Positions 37,605-44,999 of a stretch of DNA of 64,000 bases are shown here, piece by piece. Position 1 is the first letter of the stretch, and every line of letters begins with the position of its first letter. Source of the stretch: Hyphomicrobiales bacterium (GTDB lineage: Bacteria > Pseudomonadota > Alphaproteobacteria > Rhizobiales > Xanthobacteraceae); assembly GCA_021732215.1 (NCBI GenBank), contig JAKFVL010000016.1, positions 1 through 64,000 on the forward strand, given 5' to 3'. A program made the position numbers and the translations under genes. The notes under the pieces are model-generated. The model had not been told where the DNA came from and did no database searches. It saw nothing but the letters and a program-made list of their open reading frames with translations.

Positions 37605-38645
37605 TTGCTGGAAGGTCTTATCAGATTTGGGCAAGGCAACGGAGCGGCAGCGGCCGAACCCGGCAAGTCGACCGGCCAAAGGCGTCCGACCATCGGTCTG
37701 GCTCTCGGCGGGGGCGCGGCGCGCGGGTTCGCCCATATCGGCATCATCCGCACCCTGCTCGCCAACGGCATCGTGCCGGACATCGTGGTCGGCACCTCGA
37801 TCGGCGCTGTCGTCGGCGCGTCCTATGCGGGCGGTCATCTCGATACGCTGGAAGAGTGGGCGCGCAGCCTGCAGCCTCGCAACATTCTGAGTTACCTCGA
37901 CATCCGTCTCAACGGATCGGGACTGATCGGCGGCAGCAAGCTCGCGACCCAGCTCGAGGCGTCGTTCGGCAAGATGCTGATCGAGGAATTGCCGCTCAGA
38001 TTCGCTGCTATCGCAACCGAAGTGAAGACCGGCCACGAGATCTGGCTCACCCATGGCCGGCTGGTCGATGCCTTGCGCGCGTCCTATGCGTTGCCCGGCA
38101 TTTTCGAGCCGATGCTGATCGCGGAACGCTGGCTGCTCGACGGCGCGCTAGTCAATCCGGTTCCGGTTTCGGCCGCCCGCGCGCTCGGCGCAGAGATCGT
38201 GATCGCAGCGAACGTCTCGACCGATGTCATCGGCCACGGCACCACCATTGCCGCGCACGGCACCGTGCCGGACCTGCCTCATGCCGAACTCGACATGCCT
38301 GCGCCGAAGCGCGGATTGGGCAGGCTGTTTTCGGCCGAGAAAACCGTGAAACGCGAATTCTTCGGCGGCGGCGGGCGGCCCGGCATCTCGACCGTGATGG
38401 TCGATGCCTTCAACATCATGCAGGATCGCATCACGCGCGCGCGTCTCGCCGGCGATCCGCCGGACGTGCTGATCTCGCCGCGTGTGGGGCGGATCGGCTG
38501 GTTCGACTTTCACCGCGCCGACGAAATCATGGCGCATGGTGCGCGCGCCGCCGAGCGCGCCATCGAGTCGGTTCAGGAAGCGATCCAGATCGTCGCTCCC
38601 GTGGCGAGCGACACACCGGGAACGAGCCAGACATCGACGCCGTGA
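37605..38645 (+). CDS. Patatin-like phospholipase
   Basis: A 346-residue patatin (RssA-like). The oxyanion motif GGGAARG is at 35-41, the nucleophile is Ser65 in GTSIG, and the catalytic Asp is in LLDGALVNPVPVS. Patatins hydrolyse acyl lipids; the physiological substrate is unknown. The start is TTG 37605, with GGAG upstream; the first 28 residues are variable. It is divergent from the exported protein gene and followed by a large inverted repeat. Confidence 0.92.
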   Translation: MLEGLIRFGQGNGAAAAEPGKSTGQRRPTIGLALGGGAARGFAHIGIIRTLLANGIVPDIVVGTSIGAVVGASYAGGHLDTLEEWARSLQPRNILSYLDIRLNGSGLIGGSKLATQLEASFGKMLIEELPLRFAAIATEVKTGHEIWLTHGRLVDALRASYALPGIFEPMLIAERWLLDGALVNPVPVSAARALGAEIVIAANVSTDVIGHGTTIAAHGTVPDLPHAELDMPAPKRGLGRLFSAEKTVKREFFGGGGRPGISTVMVDAFNIMQDRITRARLAGDPPDVLISPRVGRIGWFDFHRADEIMAHGARAAERAIESVQEAIQIVAPVASDTPGTSQTSTP

Positions 38646-38670
38646 GTCGTCCTGGGCATGTGTCAAAGTC

Positions 38671-38789
38671 TCGTCATTGCCGGGCATAGCCGTTCGAAGA
38701 ACGGCGTTCTCGAGAACGCCTATGCCGGGCATCCATCTTGCTCTTGCGAATTGAAAGATGGATTGCCGGGTCAAGCCCGGCAATGACGA
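38671..38789. repeat. Interspersed inverted repeat, TCGTCATTGCCGGGC family
   Basis: TCGTCATTGCCGGGC (38671-38685) and GCCCGGCAATGACGA (38775-38789) are 15-base perfect inverted ends. Further inverted segments inside include GCCGTTCGAAGAACGGC and CATCTTGCTCTT/GAATTGAAAGATG. A related copy is at 44893-44977. It lies between convergent genes. Confidence 0.8.
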
Positions 38790-38796
38790 ATGCGAG

Positions 38797-39225
38797 CTAA
38801 GCCGTCTTGATATAGTCGCGCAGCGCTTCCTGCTCTTCCTCGTATTCCCGCACACGCGACTTCACCACATCGCCGATCGAGATCAGTCCGATTACCTTGT
38901 CGTTCTCGACGACAGGCAAGTGGCGGAATTTTCCGGCCGTCATCTTTTCCATGATCGCGCCGACGGTATCGGCGCTTTTGCAGGTCACGACCTTGCGCGT
39001 CATGACTGCGCTGACGGGCTCTTCGAGCACACTTGCGCCGCGCTCGCCCAAAACCCGCACGATGTCACGCTCCGACAGAATGCCTTCCAGGCGCCCGTCG
39101 CTCATCACCAGCACCGCGCCGATGCGGCGTTCGCCGAGCAGTTTGATCGCCGCCGACAGCTTTGCATCGGGCTTGACCGAGATGATCTGCTGCCCCTTCG
39201 AGCCGAGAATTGCCTGCACCGTCAT
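38797..39225 (-). CDS. CBS-pair domain protein
   Basis: A 142-residue protein of two CBS motifs (about 5-60 and 70-130) with no attached catalytic domain: SERDIVRVLGERG and KFRHLPVVENDKVIGLISIGDVV. CBS pairs bind adenosine nucleotides and sense energy state. ATG 39225 (MTVQAIL) is used; a longer frame starts at 39291. It lies downstream of the rhomboid gene on the same strand. Confidence 0.92.
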   Translation of the reverse strand: MTVQAILGSKGQQIISVKPDAKLSAAIKLLGERRIGAVLVMSDGRLEGILSERDIVRVLGERGASVLEEPVSAVMTRKVVTCKSADTVGAIMEKMTAGKFRHLPVVENDKVIGLISIGDVVKSRVREYEEEQEALRDYIKTA

Positions 39226-39315
39226 GATCGCCCTCGCGATGTTGCGTTGCGAGAATTTCTTGCGTGAGTCCGCTCGCGAATGATGGATCAATTCACCAAC
39301 GCCCGCAAGCGTGCG

Positions 39316-40086
39316 TCAGCTTCGGTCTGAGACGTCCGCCGTCGGCGCCGATGCCGTATCGTCATCGGCCTGGGCCACTGGATCGAACAGCGAGAACAGC
39401 AAAAGACCGGCGACGAAGCCGCCGATGTGCGCCTGCCACGCGATGCTCTGCGCGCCCGTCCCGATCGCGATCGAGCCCATGCCGAAGATGATGTTGACGC
39501 CGAACCACACGCCAAGAAATCCGAGCACGCGCGGATTGCGCAGCGAACGCCACAGCGGCAGAGCCGGCACATGCGCTGCTACATCCGCATCGGAGCTGCT
39601 GCGGCGGAACGACAGAAAACTTCCGCGCGCGAATGCGAACCGGATGGCGGCCGCCATCGCGCCGGACACCGCCGCCGACGCGCCGATCATCGGCGCGACC
39701 TCGCCCTCATGCGTGAGAAGGTGAGCCGCCGCGCCCGCGACTGCGGTCACCGCCATGAAGGCGAAGAACCGCCAGGGGCCGAAACGGCGCGCCACCGCAC
39801 TGCCGAACGGCAAAAACCAGAGAATGTTGAAACCGATATGGCTGAGATCGGCATGCAGCAGCGCGTAGGTGATGAATGTCCAGACGTTGGCGCCGAAACC
39901 GCCGGGAAACTGGCCCGGGAAAACGGTGGCGTCGTAGCGAGCCGGAATGAATCCAAACATCCAGATCGCCTGCAGATCGATGTTCGCCGGCAGGAAGGCA
40001 CGGATGGCGTGAATTCCGACAAGGAGTCCGACCATCGCGGTCATTGCACCCGGAATACTGAAAATCGGCTCACGCGGGGAATTCAA
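39316..40086 (-). CDS. Rhomboid-family intramembrane serine protease
   Basis: A 256-residue polytopic membrane protein. The active site is GASAAVSG (135-142, nucleophile Ser137) and the second catalytic residue His220 in WQAHIGGFVAG; the oxyanion HxxxN is H83-N87 (SHIGFN). It cleaves transmembrane segments of unknown substrates. An insertion of about 40 residues (SSSDADVAAHVP) follows the active-site helix. The start is TTG 40086; an internal ATG (MTAMVGL) is possible. Confidence 0.93.
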   Translation of the reverse strand: MNSPREPIFSIPGAMTAMVGLLVGIHAIRAFLPANIDLQAIWMFGFIPARYDATVFPGQFPGGFGANVWTFITYALLHADLSHIGFNILWFLPFGSAVARRFGPWRFFAFMAVTAVAGAAAHLLTHEGEVAPMIGASAAVSGAMAAAIRFAFARGSFLSFRRSSSDADVAAHVPALPLWRSLRNPRVLGFLGVWFGVNIIFGMGSIAIGTGAQSIAWQAHIGGFVAGLLLFSLFDPVAQADDDTASAPTADVSDRS

Positions 40087-40171
40087 GAATCACCAGCCTC
40101 TCAGCGCCACATACCGCACTGCCCACTTAGTCGGCCCGGGGATATCAAGGCAAGCGGCGCTAACGCGCGAG

Positions 40172-40279
40172 TCAAGAAAAAGGGAGGGCGTTGCCACCCT
40201 CCCTGTTCCATCGCCGGTATTCGGTGCGAAGTGGCCGCCAAAAGCCCGGCGGTCTCTGGAGCGCCGCGGAAATCGGCAT
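40172..40279 (-). CDS. Candidate small protein, 35 aa, with a strong ribosome binding site
   Basis: The frame starts at ATG 40279 directly behind GGGGAGGGGTGGGG, an unusually strong Shine-Dalgarno. It encodes MPISAALQRPPGFWRPLRTE and then 15 more residues rich in Arg, Trp and Gly, ending ...NALPFS. The last codons lie inside an intrinsic terminator hairpin and its T-run, and TGA follows the T-run. Such an arrangement is atypical of a real gene and may instead mark a non-coding RNA. The SD-to-ATG 18-mer recurs exactly at 42823-42840. Confidence 0.35.
   Translation of the reverse strand: MPISAALQRPPGFWRPLRTEYRRWNREGGNALPFS
40176..40204 (-). terminator. Rho-independent terminator of an unassigned minus-strand transcript
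   Basis: On the minus strand AGGGAGGG pairs with CCCTCCCT around TGGCAACG, followed by TTTTT. No recognised minus-strand gene lies upstream except the small frame at 40172-40279, so a short transcript ends here. The remaining 40280-40580 holds no gene, only the CtrA-like site. Confidence 0.75.
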
Positions 40280-40420
40280 CCCCACCCCTCCCCGCACAGC
40301 AACCGGACTGTTCGATGCCAGCCTGAAGTGTCCGCTCTGCCGCCGATCCCTTGGAGAAAACCGGCAGCATTTGAGGTGGCCAAATCTTAGCGGCGATCCG
40401 CAGAACCCCCAAGAACATCG

Positions 40421-40435
40421 TTAATTTAACGTTAA
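40421..40435. promoter_or_regulatory. CtrA-binding site (exact TTAA-N7-TTAA)
   Basis: TTAATTTAACGTTAA is a perfect TTAA-N7-TTAA match. It lies 146 bases upstream of the PAS_5 gene start. CtrA, the cell-cycle and motility regulator of alphaproteobacteria, is the expected factor. Confidence 0.65.
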
Positions 40436-40580
40436 CGTCACAAAGGCAGGCCCGGAAAAGCCAAAACGTCCGATCGGCATGGACGCTGCAAAGCCTCTCT
40501 TGCACAACCAGAGAGGACGCAACCGCGCCAGAAAACGGGACACACCTGTCCCATTGCCATCCTGGCCGGTCGGAAATGAC

Positions 40581-41135
40581 ATGAAGCATCCATCGAGCCG
40601 GGAATTTTTCGCGCACTGGGATCAGGCCAGAGGCAAAGCCATTGCGCCCGACCGTTCCGATCTCGCGCCAGAACCGGTGCGGCATCTGCTTGCGGATGTT
40701 TTTGTGCTCGGCTGCGATCAGACCAACGGATATCCGTTCCGGATTGCCGGAACACGGGTTTGCGCGCTGGCCGGCCGCGACCTGAAATCCTTCGATTTCG
40801 GCGACCTGTTTGCGGCGGACGGCAGCACTGAAATGACCGATCTGCTCGGAATCGTCGCCAACGACATGCTGCCGACCGTCGCCGGAGTCACGGCGATCGC
40901 AGCGAACGGTAATTCCGTGCCGCTTGAATTGCTGCTGCTGCCGTTCAGCACGCAAGCCCATACGCCAACCAGCCTGACCGGACTTCTCGTGCCGTTTGCG
41001 GATGCCGCACTGCCGCTGACATCGTATCGGCTCACGTCATGGCGGCATATCCATCCGCCACGGCTGATCAGCCCGCGCATGATCCGGCGTCTCAATACCC
41101 TGCGTGGCCTGACAGTCTATGAGGGGCTGCGTTGA
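40581..41135 (+). CDS. PAS_5 domain protein (MopJ-like)
   Basis: A 184-residue single PAS_5 (PF07310) protein. The signature FFAHWDQARGKAIAPDRSDLAPEPVRHLLADVFVL is followed by GYPFRIAGTRVCALAGRDL. The family includes Caulobacter MopJ, a PAS protein linking nutrient stress to CtrA control. ATG 40581 starts just at the domain. The CtrA-like box upstream fits a place in that regulatory circuit. No output domain is attached. Confidence 0.9.
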   Translation: MKHPSSREFFAHWDQARGKAIAPDRSDLAPEPVRHLLADVFVLGCDQTNGYPFRIAGTRVCALAGRDLKSFDFGDLFAADGSTEMTDLLGIVANDMLPTVAGVTAIAANGNSVPLELLLLPFSTQAHTPTSLTGLLVPFADAALPLTSYRLTSWRHIHPPRLISPRMIRRLNTLRGLTVYEGLR

Positions 41136-41164
41136 GCACACAATAAGGTGTGACGGCCACGTTG

Positions 41165-41179
41165 CTAACGGGGCGTTAA
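41165..41179. promoter_or_regulatory. Possible CtrA-binding site (one mismatch)
   Basis: CTAA, seven bases, TTAA: one mismatch to the consensus. It lies 53-67 bases upstream of the PilZ-protein start. Confidence 0.4.
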
Positions 41180-41231
41180 CCCTGCTCACCCTAGGGTTCA
41201 TGCATACCGAATTGTTATCGGCGTGGTGGCG

Positions 41232-41846
41232 ATGGCGCTGGCTCATAAAAAATCATATCCGCCCTCGACCGAGGACAAGCGGCGTTACCAGCGGGTGAAG
41301 GTGCATCTTCTCGGCCGCTACATGCTGCCGGATCGCCGCGAATTCCCCTGTCAGGTCATCAATATGTCTCCCGGCGGCCTGGCTCTGCTCGGCCCCGGCA
41401 TCGGCAATGTCGGCGAACGGGTCGTGGCCTATCTCGATCACATCGGCCGGGTCGAAGGCAAAATCGCCCGGATCATCGACAACGGCTTCGCCATGACCGT
41501 CGGCGCGACCGAGCGAAAGCGCGACAAACTCGCGGCCCAGCTCACATGGCTGGCAAACCGGCAGATTCTTAACCTTCCCGAGGACCGCCGCCACGATCGT
41601 ATCGTGCCGCGGAATCCGCTCGCCGTCATGAAGCTGGATGATGGTCTCAGGGTTCAGTGCCGGATCATCGACCTGTCGATGTCGGGCGCTGCGATCTCGG
41701 CGGCGGAAAAACCGCAGGTCGGCTCGCGGGTCACGCTTGGAAGGGTGCAGTCCAAGGTGGTGCGCCACCTCGAAGAGGGCTTCGCGATCGAGTTCGTTCA
41801 CGCCCAGCTTCCCGAGACTCTCGAAGACAACGTCACCGCCAGGTAA
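41232..41846 (+). CDS. Two-domain PilZ protein (c-di-GMP receptor type)
   Basis: A 204-residue protein with two PilZ domains in tandem. The first has KRRYQRVKV (RxxxR) and INMSPGGLAL (D/NxSxxG); the second has RRHDRIVPRNP and IDLSMSGAAIS. Both motif pairs look intact, so each may bind c-di-GMP. No effector domain is attached. ATG 41232 is used; GTG 41223 is possible. It lies 96 bases downstream of the PAS_5 gene with a CtrA-like box between them, and a strong terminator follows. Confidence 0.92.
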   Translation: MALAHKKSYPPSTEDKRRYQRVKVHLLGRYMLPDRREFPCQVINMSPGGLALLGPGIGNVGERVVAYLDHIGRVEGKIARIIDNGFAMTVGATERKRDKLAAQLTWLANRQILNLPEDRRHDRIVPRNPLAVMKLDDGLRVQCRIIDLSMSGAAISAAEKPQVGSRVTLGRVQSKVVRHLEEGFAIEFVHAQLPETLEDNVTAR

Positions 41847-41872
41847 ACGCCGAAAGGCCTCACGATACTGGC

Positions 41873-41898
41873 CGGGCCGCATTTCGCGGCCCGTTTTG
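41873..41898 (+). terminator. Rho-independent terminator of the PilZ gene
   Basis: CGGGCCGC pairs with GCGGCCCG around ATTTC, followed by TTTTG. It lies 27 bases after the PilZ stop. Confidence 0.85.
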
Positions 41899-42022
41899 CT
41901 TTCGAGAGCAAGCCTCGCCCCTCTCCCGCATCGTTAAATTTGCCAACGGCCGGAACCGAAAACCGTGCGGCGTCAGCGATACGCGCGTTAATGCATAAAA
42001 TTTGAATCAATTCGCAATCGAT

Positions 42023-42052
42023 CAAGTTTGAATCGATCTCGATTCAAACTTG
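42023..42052. promoter_or_regulatory. Perfect palindrome upstream of the BTLCP gene
   Basis: CAAGTTTGAATCGA and TCGATTCAAACTTG are 14-base perfect arms around TC. A partial third copy, TTTGAATCAATTCGCAATCGA, precedes it. It lies 106 bases upstream of the peptidase start and could be an operator or a transcript hairpin. The rest of 41899-42157 shows no gene. Confidence 0.6.
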
Positions 42053-42157
42053 CAGATGTTTTGAATTTTATTCGTCTCAAGTTGCGATCGCCGGTTTAGC
42101 GGCGGTGCAAAGCCTTTGTGAGAATTGTGGTCCCAACAAGAAAAACGGGGGGCCACA

Positions 42158-42778
42158 ATGTCTTCAACTCGTGGGCGGGGAATAAGTCTTGCGATTGCCA
42201 CGATGCTGCTCGGTATGACGGCGCAGGCAAACGCGAACGAAAAAATTGCATACGCCAGCGTCGGCGACAGTGCGCGCGCACCGATCGGTTGGGTCGAGTT
42301 CTGCAACGACAGCCCGGCCGAGTGCCGCAGCGCCAATACGCAGCCGCGCGATATCGTGATGACGCAGAAGGCGTGGAAGGATCTGGTCCGCGTCAATCGC
42401 TGGGTCAACGAAACAATCAAGCCGATGACCGACATCGATCATTGGGGCGTTATCGAGAAGTGGTCGTACCCGACCGACGGTTACGGCGACTGCGAGGATT
42501 ATGTGCTGCTGAAGCGCAAGCTGCTGATCGAGGCCGGCTGGCCGCGTGAAGCGCTGCTGGTGACGGTGGTACGCGACAAGAAAGGCGAAGGCCACGCCGT
42601 TCTGACGGTGAAGTCCGACAAGGGCGAGTTCGTGCTCGACAACCAGAACGAGGAAGTTCTCGCCTGGACCGAGACCGGCTACCGCTTCATCAAGCGCCAG
42701 AGCCAGAGCAATCCCAACACCTGGGTTGCGCTTGGCGACGGCAACCGTCCTGCGGTCGCCACCGCAACGGCGCGCTGA
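42158..42778 (+). CDS. Transglutaminase-like cysteine peptidase (BTLCP, PF06035)
   Basis: A 206-residue exported protein. The signal peptide covers about residues 1-27. The catalytic triad is intact: Cys112 in DGYGDCEDYVLL, His146 in GEGHAVLTV and Asp161 in VLDNQ. In Pseudomonas the homologue LapG is a c-di-GMP-linked periplasmic protease that cleaves an adhesin; no LapD or adhesin gene is present here. ATG 42158 follows a G-rich ribosome binding site. A terminator follows. Confidence 0.93.
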   Translation: MSSTRGRGISLAIATMLLGMTAQANANEKIAYASVGDSARAPIGWVEFCNDSPAECRSANTQPRDIVMTQKAWKDLVRVNRWVNETIKPMTDIDHWGVIEKWSYPTDGYGDCEDYVLLKRKLLIEAGWPREALLVTVVRDKKGEGHAVLTVKSDKGEFVLDNQNEEVLAWTETGYRFIKRQSQSNPNTWVALGDGNRPAVATATAR

Positions 42779-42858
42779 ACGTCACGTTTCACACAAGGAT
42801 TTACGAACCCGCGACCCGGTCACATCCCCACCCCTCCCCGTCCCAGATCGGTTCGCGC

Positions 42859-42897
42859 GCGGCCAGCCTTCCCCCAGAGGCTGGCCGCACCTTTTTC
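42859..42897 (+). terminator. Rho-independent terminator of the BTLCP gene
   Basis: GCGGCCAGCCT pairs with AGGCTGGCCGC around a C-rich loop, followed by ACCTTTTT. It lies 80 bases after the gene and just after the 18-mer CATCCCCACCCCTCCCCG. Confidence 0.9.
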
Positions 42898-42967
42898 TGT
42901 GCGCCGTTGTGGCGGCATGGAACACTCATCGTCACGGGATGTTGCCTGCCCGACACAGGAGGGATCG

Positions 42968-43261
42968 ATGAAACGACATGCATCTGCTTGGCTTGGGTTT
43001 GCGGCGATGCTCGCGAGCACCCAGGCGTCCGGCGCTGAACTCGCCGTGCGGGAGTATCGCTCCGCGCCGCGCTTCGACTGGAATTACAGTCATCGCTACG
43101 GCCCGGCATATAACTGGCCTGACGGCTCCGTCGCGACACCGGATCGCGTGATCATGCGGCCGGGATTGCAGCCGATCGGGCTGTATCGTGGGCATTTTCC
43201 GTTTTGCATGTATGAGACCGCAACCTACCGCGCGCAGGGCGGGCGATCGCCTTGTTATTGA
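42968..43261 (+). CDS. Exported protein of unknown function, 97 aa
   Basis: A signal peptide (to about residue 23, ending ASGAE) precedes a short mature chain with FDWNYSHRYGPAYNWPDGS and two Cys near the C-terminus (FCMYE, SPCY). AGGAGGG precedes ATG 42968. No family is recognised; it may be an envelope or disulfide-stabilised peptide. The downstream 200 bases hold no gene, only an inverted repeat. Confidence 0.8.
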   Translation: MKRHASAWLGFAAMLASTQASGAELAVREYRSAPRFDWNYSHRYGPAYNWPDGSVATPDRVIMRPGLQPIGLYRGHFPFCMYETATYRAQGGRSPCY

Positions 43262-43469
43262 GATATCGGCCGCACCTAGCGTGCGGCGACGGTAAGGTTG
43301 ATTGGTGAGGTTAAGGCGCGAGTTCCGTTGTCTGGAATCGAGCGGGCGGTAACGTCACCGCGTTGCTCAGGTTGCCGGACCGCTCTCCGGCGACAATTTT
43401 AATCGGGCAGCACGAGGCCGCCGGCGTTGCGTATTCGGCGGCCTCACCCTTGTTTGCAGACTGATATCC

Positions 43470-43548
43470 GTCATTGCGAGGAGCGTAAGCGACGAAGCAA
43501 TCCAGCGCGGAATACAGAACTGGATTGCTTCGCTTCGCTCGCAATGAC
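43470..43548. repeat. Interspersed inverted repeat, GTCATTGCGAGGAGC family
   Basis: GTCATTGCGAG and CTCGCAATGAC are inverted ends, and GAAGCAATCCAG pairs with CTGGATTGCTTC inside. It ends 8 bases before the stop of the COG4091 gene. Confidence 0.75.
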
Positions 43549-43555
43549 AGCCAAA

Positions 43556-44866
43556 CTACGCCACGCTGCCGAACGTCTTTTCCATCATGCGGCGCGTGGC
43601 GATGGTCTCGTCCTTGTCATTGAATTCGACATCGGCCCAGCGCACCACGCTGCCGTGGGCCACGTCGTTCTTCAATTTCAGCTTGTGCGCGAGCCCGATC
43701 GGCAGCGCGCCCTCGCGCAGACTTTCAGCCGCCGGCATCAGCTTGCCCCAGACCGTGAAGCCGCCCTCGCCGTCCAGCATTTCTCCGGCGCGCAGATTGC
43801 GCTTGGCGACCGCGGCGACATCGCCGCGAAACTCATACGGTTGTCCGGTCGGCTCGTTGCGCAGCGCCGCCGACAGGATCGAGATGTTCAGCTCCAGCCC
43901 GATCAGATGATACGGCTTGTACATCGCGGCATATCGGCCCGAGCTGTCGGTCTTGAGTCCGTATTGTTTGAAGCACGCGGCGGCGTAATCATTTGGCGCT
44001 TCCAACACCGCATAGACACCCCAGCGCAGATCGCGAAACACCGGACGGCTGTCGCGCTCGAGCGATGAGACAACTTCGACCACGCCGGGCTTCTCCAGCA
44101 CGCCGCCCATTTGGCGCGGACGCATGACGTGCGGCAGATCGTCGACGCCGCACGGCGGGAACGCCAGTCCGTTCGACGGCACATCGAGACCGGTGGCGTT
44201 GGCAATCGCCGCCATTTCGATGGAGGACTTGGTGCCGTCGAGAAACGAATTGAACATTTGCGGGTTCATGCCGGCGGCTTTGGCCTCCTGCGGCGTGAGG
44301 CCGTAATGCGCCCACACGCCGTCCGGCGTCACGTCGTGATAGATCGGCAGATACTTGGTGCCTTTTCCAGCGGCGACGACATTGAATCCGGTGGCGCGCG
44401 CCCAGTCGACGATCTCGGCGGTGAGCGCCGGCTGATCGCCATAGGCCAGCGAATAGACCACGCCGGCCTTGCGCGCTTCCTCGGCGAGCAGCGGACCAGC
44501 GAGCACGTCGGCCTCGACGTTGACCATGACGATATGTTTGCCTGCCTTGATCGCGGCCCGCGCATGCTTGATGCCCACGGCCGGATTGCCCGTGGCCTCG
44601 ACAACGACATCGATATTGCCGCCGCTCGCGGCCGAGCCATCGTCGGTGAATTTTGTCCTGGCGATCTGCGCATCGTCCCAGCCGACCGCACGGCAAGCGT
44701 CCTTCGCGCGATCCGGCGCGAGATCGACGATCACTGGCACCTCAAGCCCCGGGGTATGCGGCACCTGCGACAGAAACATCGAGCCGAATTTGCCGGCACC
44801 GATCAGCGCGACGCGAACCGGCTTGCCGGCTTCATGCCGTGCCTGGAGGAGACGATGGAGATTCAT
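43556..44866 (-). CDS. COG4091-type NAD(P)-dependent dehydrogenase with C-terminal SAF domain
   Basis: A 436-residue protein. The N-terminal Rossmann domain (GAGKFG at 23-28, then VVEATGNPAVGIKHA) resembles homoserine dehydrogenase, and the C-terminal part is SAF-like (NLRAGEMLDGEGGFTVWGKL). The family is annotated as predicted homoserine dehydrogenase, but the real substrate is unknown. Linkage to an EctD-like dioxygenase and a GntR regulator points to a specialised catabolic reaction, not amino-acid synthesis. ATG 44866 is preferred; upstream codons are repeat-derived. Confidence 0.9.
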   Translation of the reverse strand: MNLHRLLQARHEAGKPVRVALIGAGKFGSMFLSQVPHTPGLEVPVIVDLAPDRAKDACRAVGWDDAQIARTKFTDDGSAASGGNIDVVVEATGNPAVGIKHARAAIKAGKHIVMVNVEADVLAGPLLAEEARKAGVVYSLAYGDQPALTAEIVDWARATGFNVVAAGKGTKYLPIYHDVTPDGVWAHYGLTPQEAKAAGMNPQMFNSFLDGTKSSIEMAAIANATGLDVPSNGLAFPPCGVDDLPHVMRPRQMGGVLEKPGVVEVVSSLERDSRPVFRDLRWGVYAVLEAPNDYAAACFKQYGLKTDSSGRYAAMYKPYHLIGLELNISILSAALRNEPTGQPYEFRGDVAAVAKRNLRAGEMLDGEGGFTVWGKLMPAAESLREGALPIGLAHKLKLKNDVAHGSVVRWADVEFNDKDETIATRRMMEKTFGSVA

Positions 44867-44892
44867 GGAATTGCTTTCATTGATTCTATTTT

Positions 44893-44977
44893 GGTCATGC
44901 CCGGCCTTGTGCCGGGCATCCACGTCTTTCAAAACAGCATTTAAGACGTGGATGGCCGGGTCAAGCCCGGCCATGAC
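44893..44977. repeat. Interspersed inverted repeat, GTCATGCCCGGCC family
   Basis: GGTCATGCCCGGCC and GGCCATGAC are inverted ends, with CCACGTCTT/AAGACGTGG inside. Related to 38671-38789. It lies between the COG4091 and dioxygenase genes, which are on the same strand, so transcription through it is required if they form an operon. Confidence 0.75.
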
Positions 44978-44999
44978 GAACGGTGGAGTAGCGAAGCGC

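Noticed and set aside
40101-40961. A 286-codon minus-strand frame across the PAS_5 gene and upstream region
   Set aside because: Antisense to the PAS_5 protein and ends in a terminator. Only its 35-codon part with a strong ribosome binding site (40172-40279, in another frame) was kept, as a candidate.
42899-42967. A longer N-terminus for the exported protein at 42968
   Set aside because: The extension precedes an excellent ribosome binding site and would bury the signal peptide.
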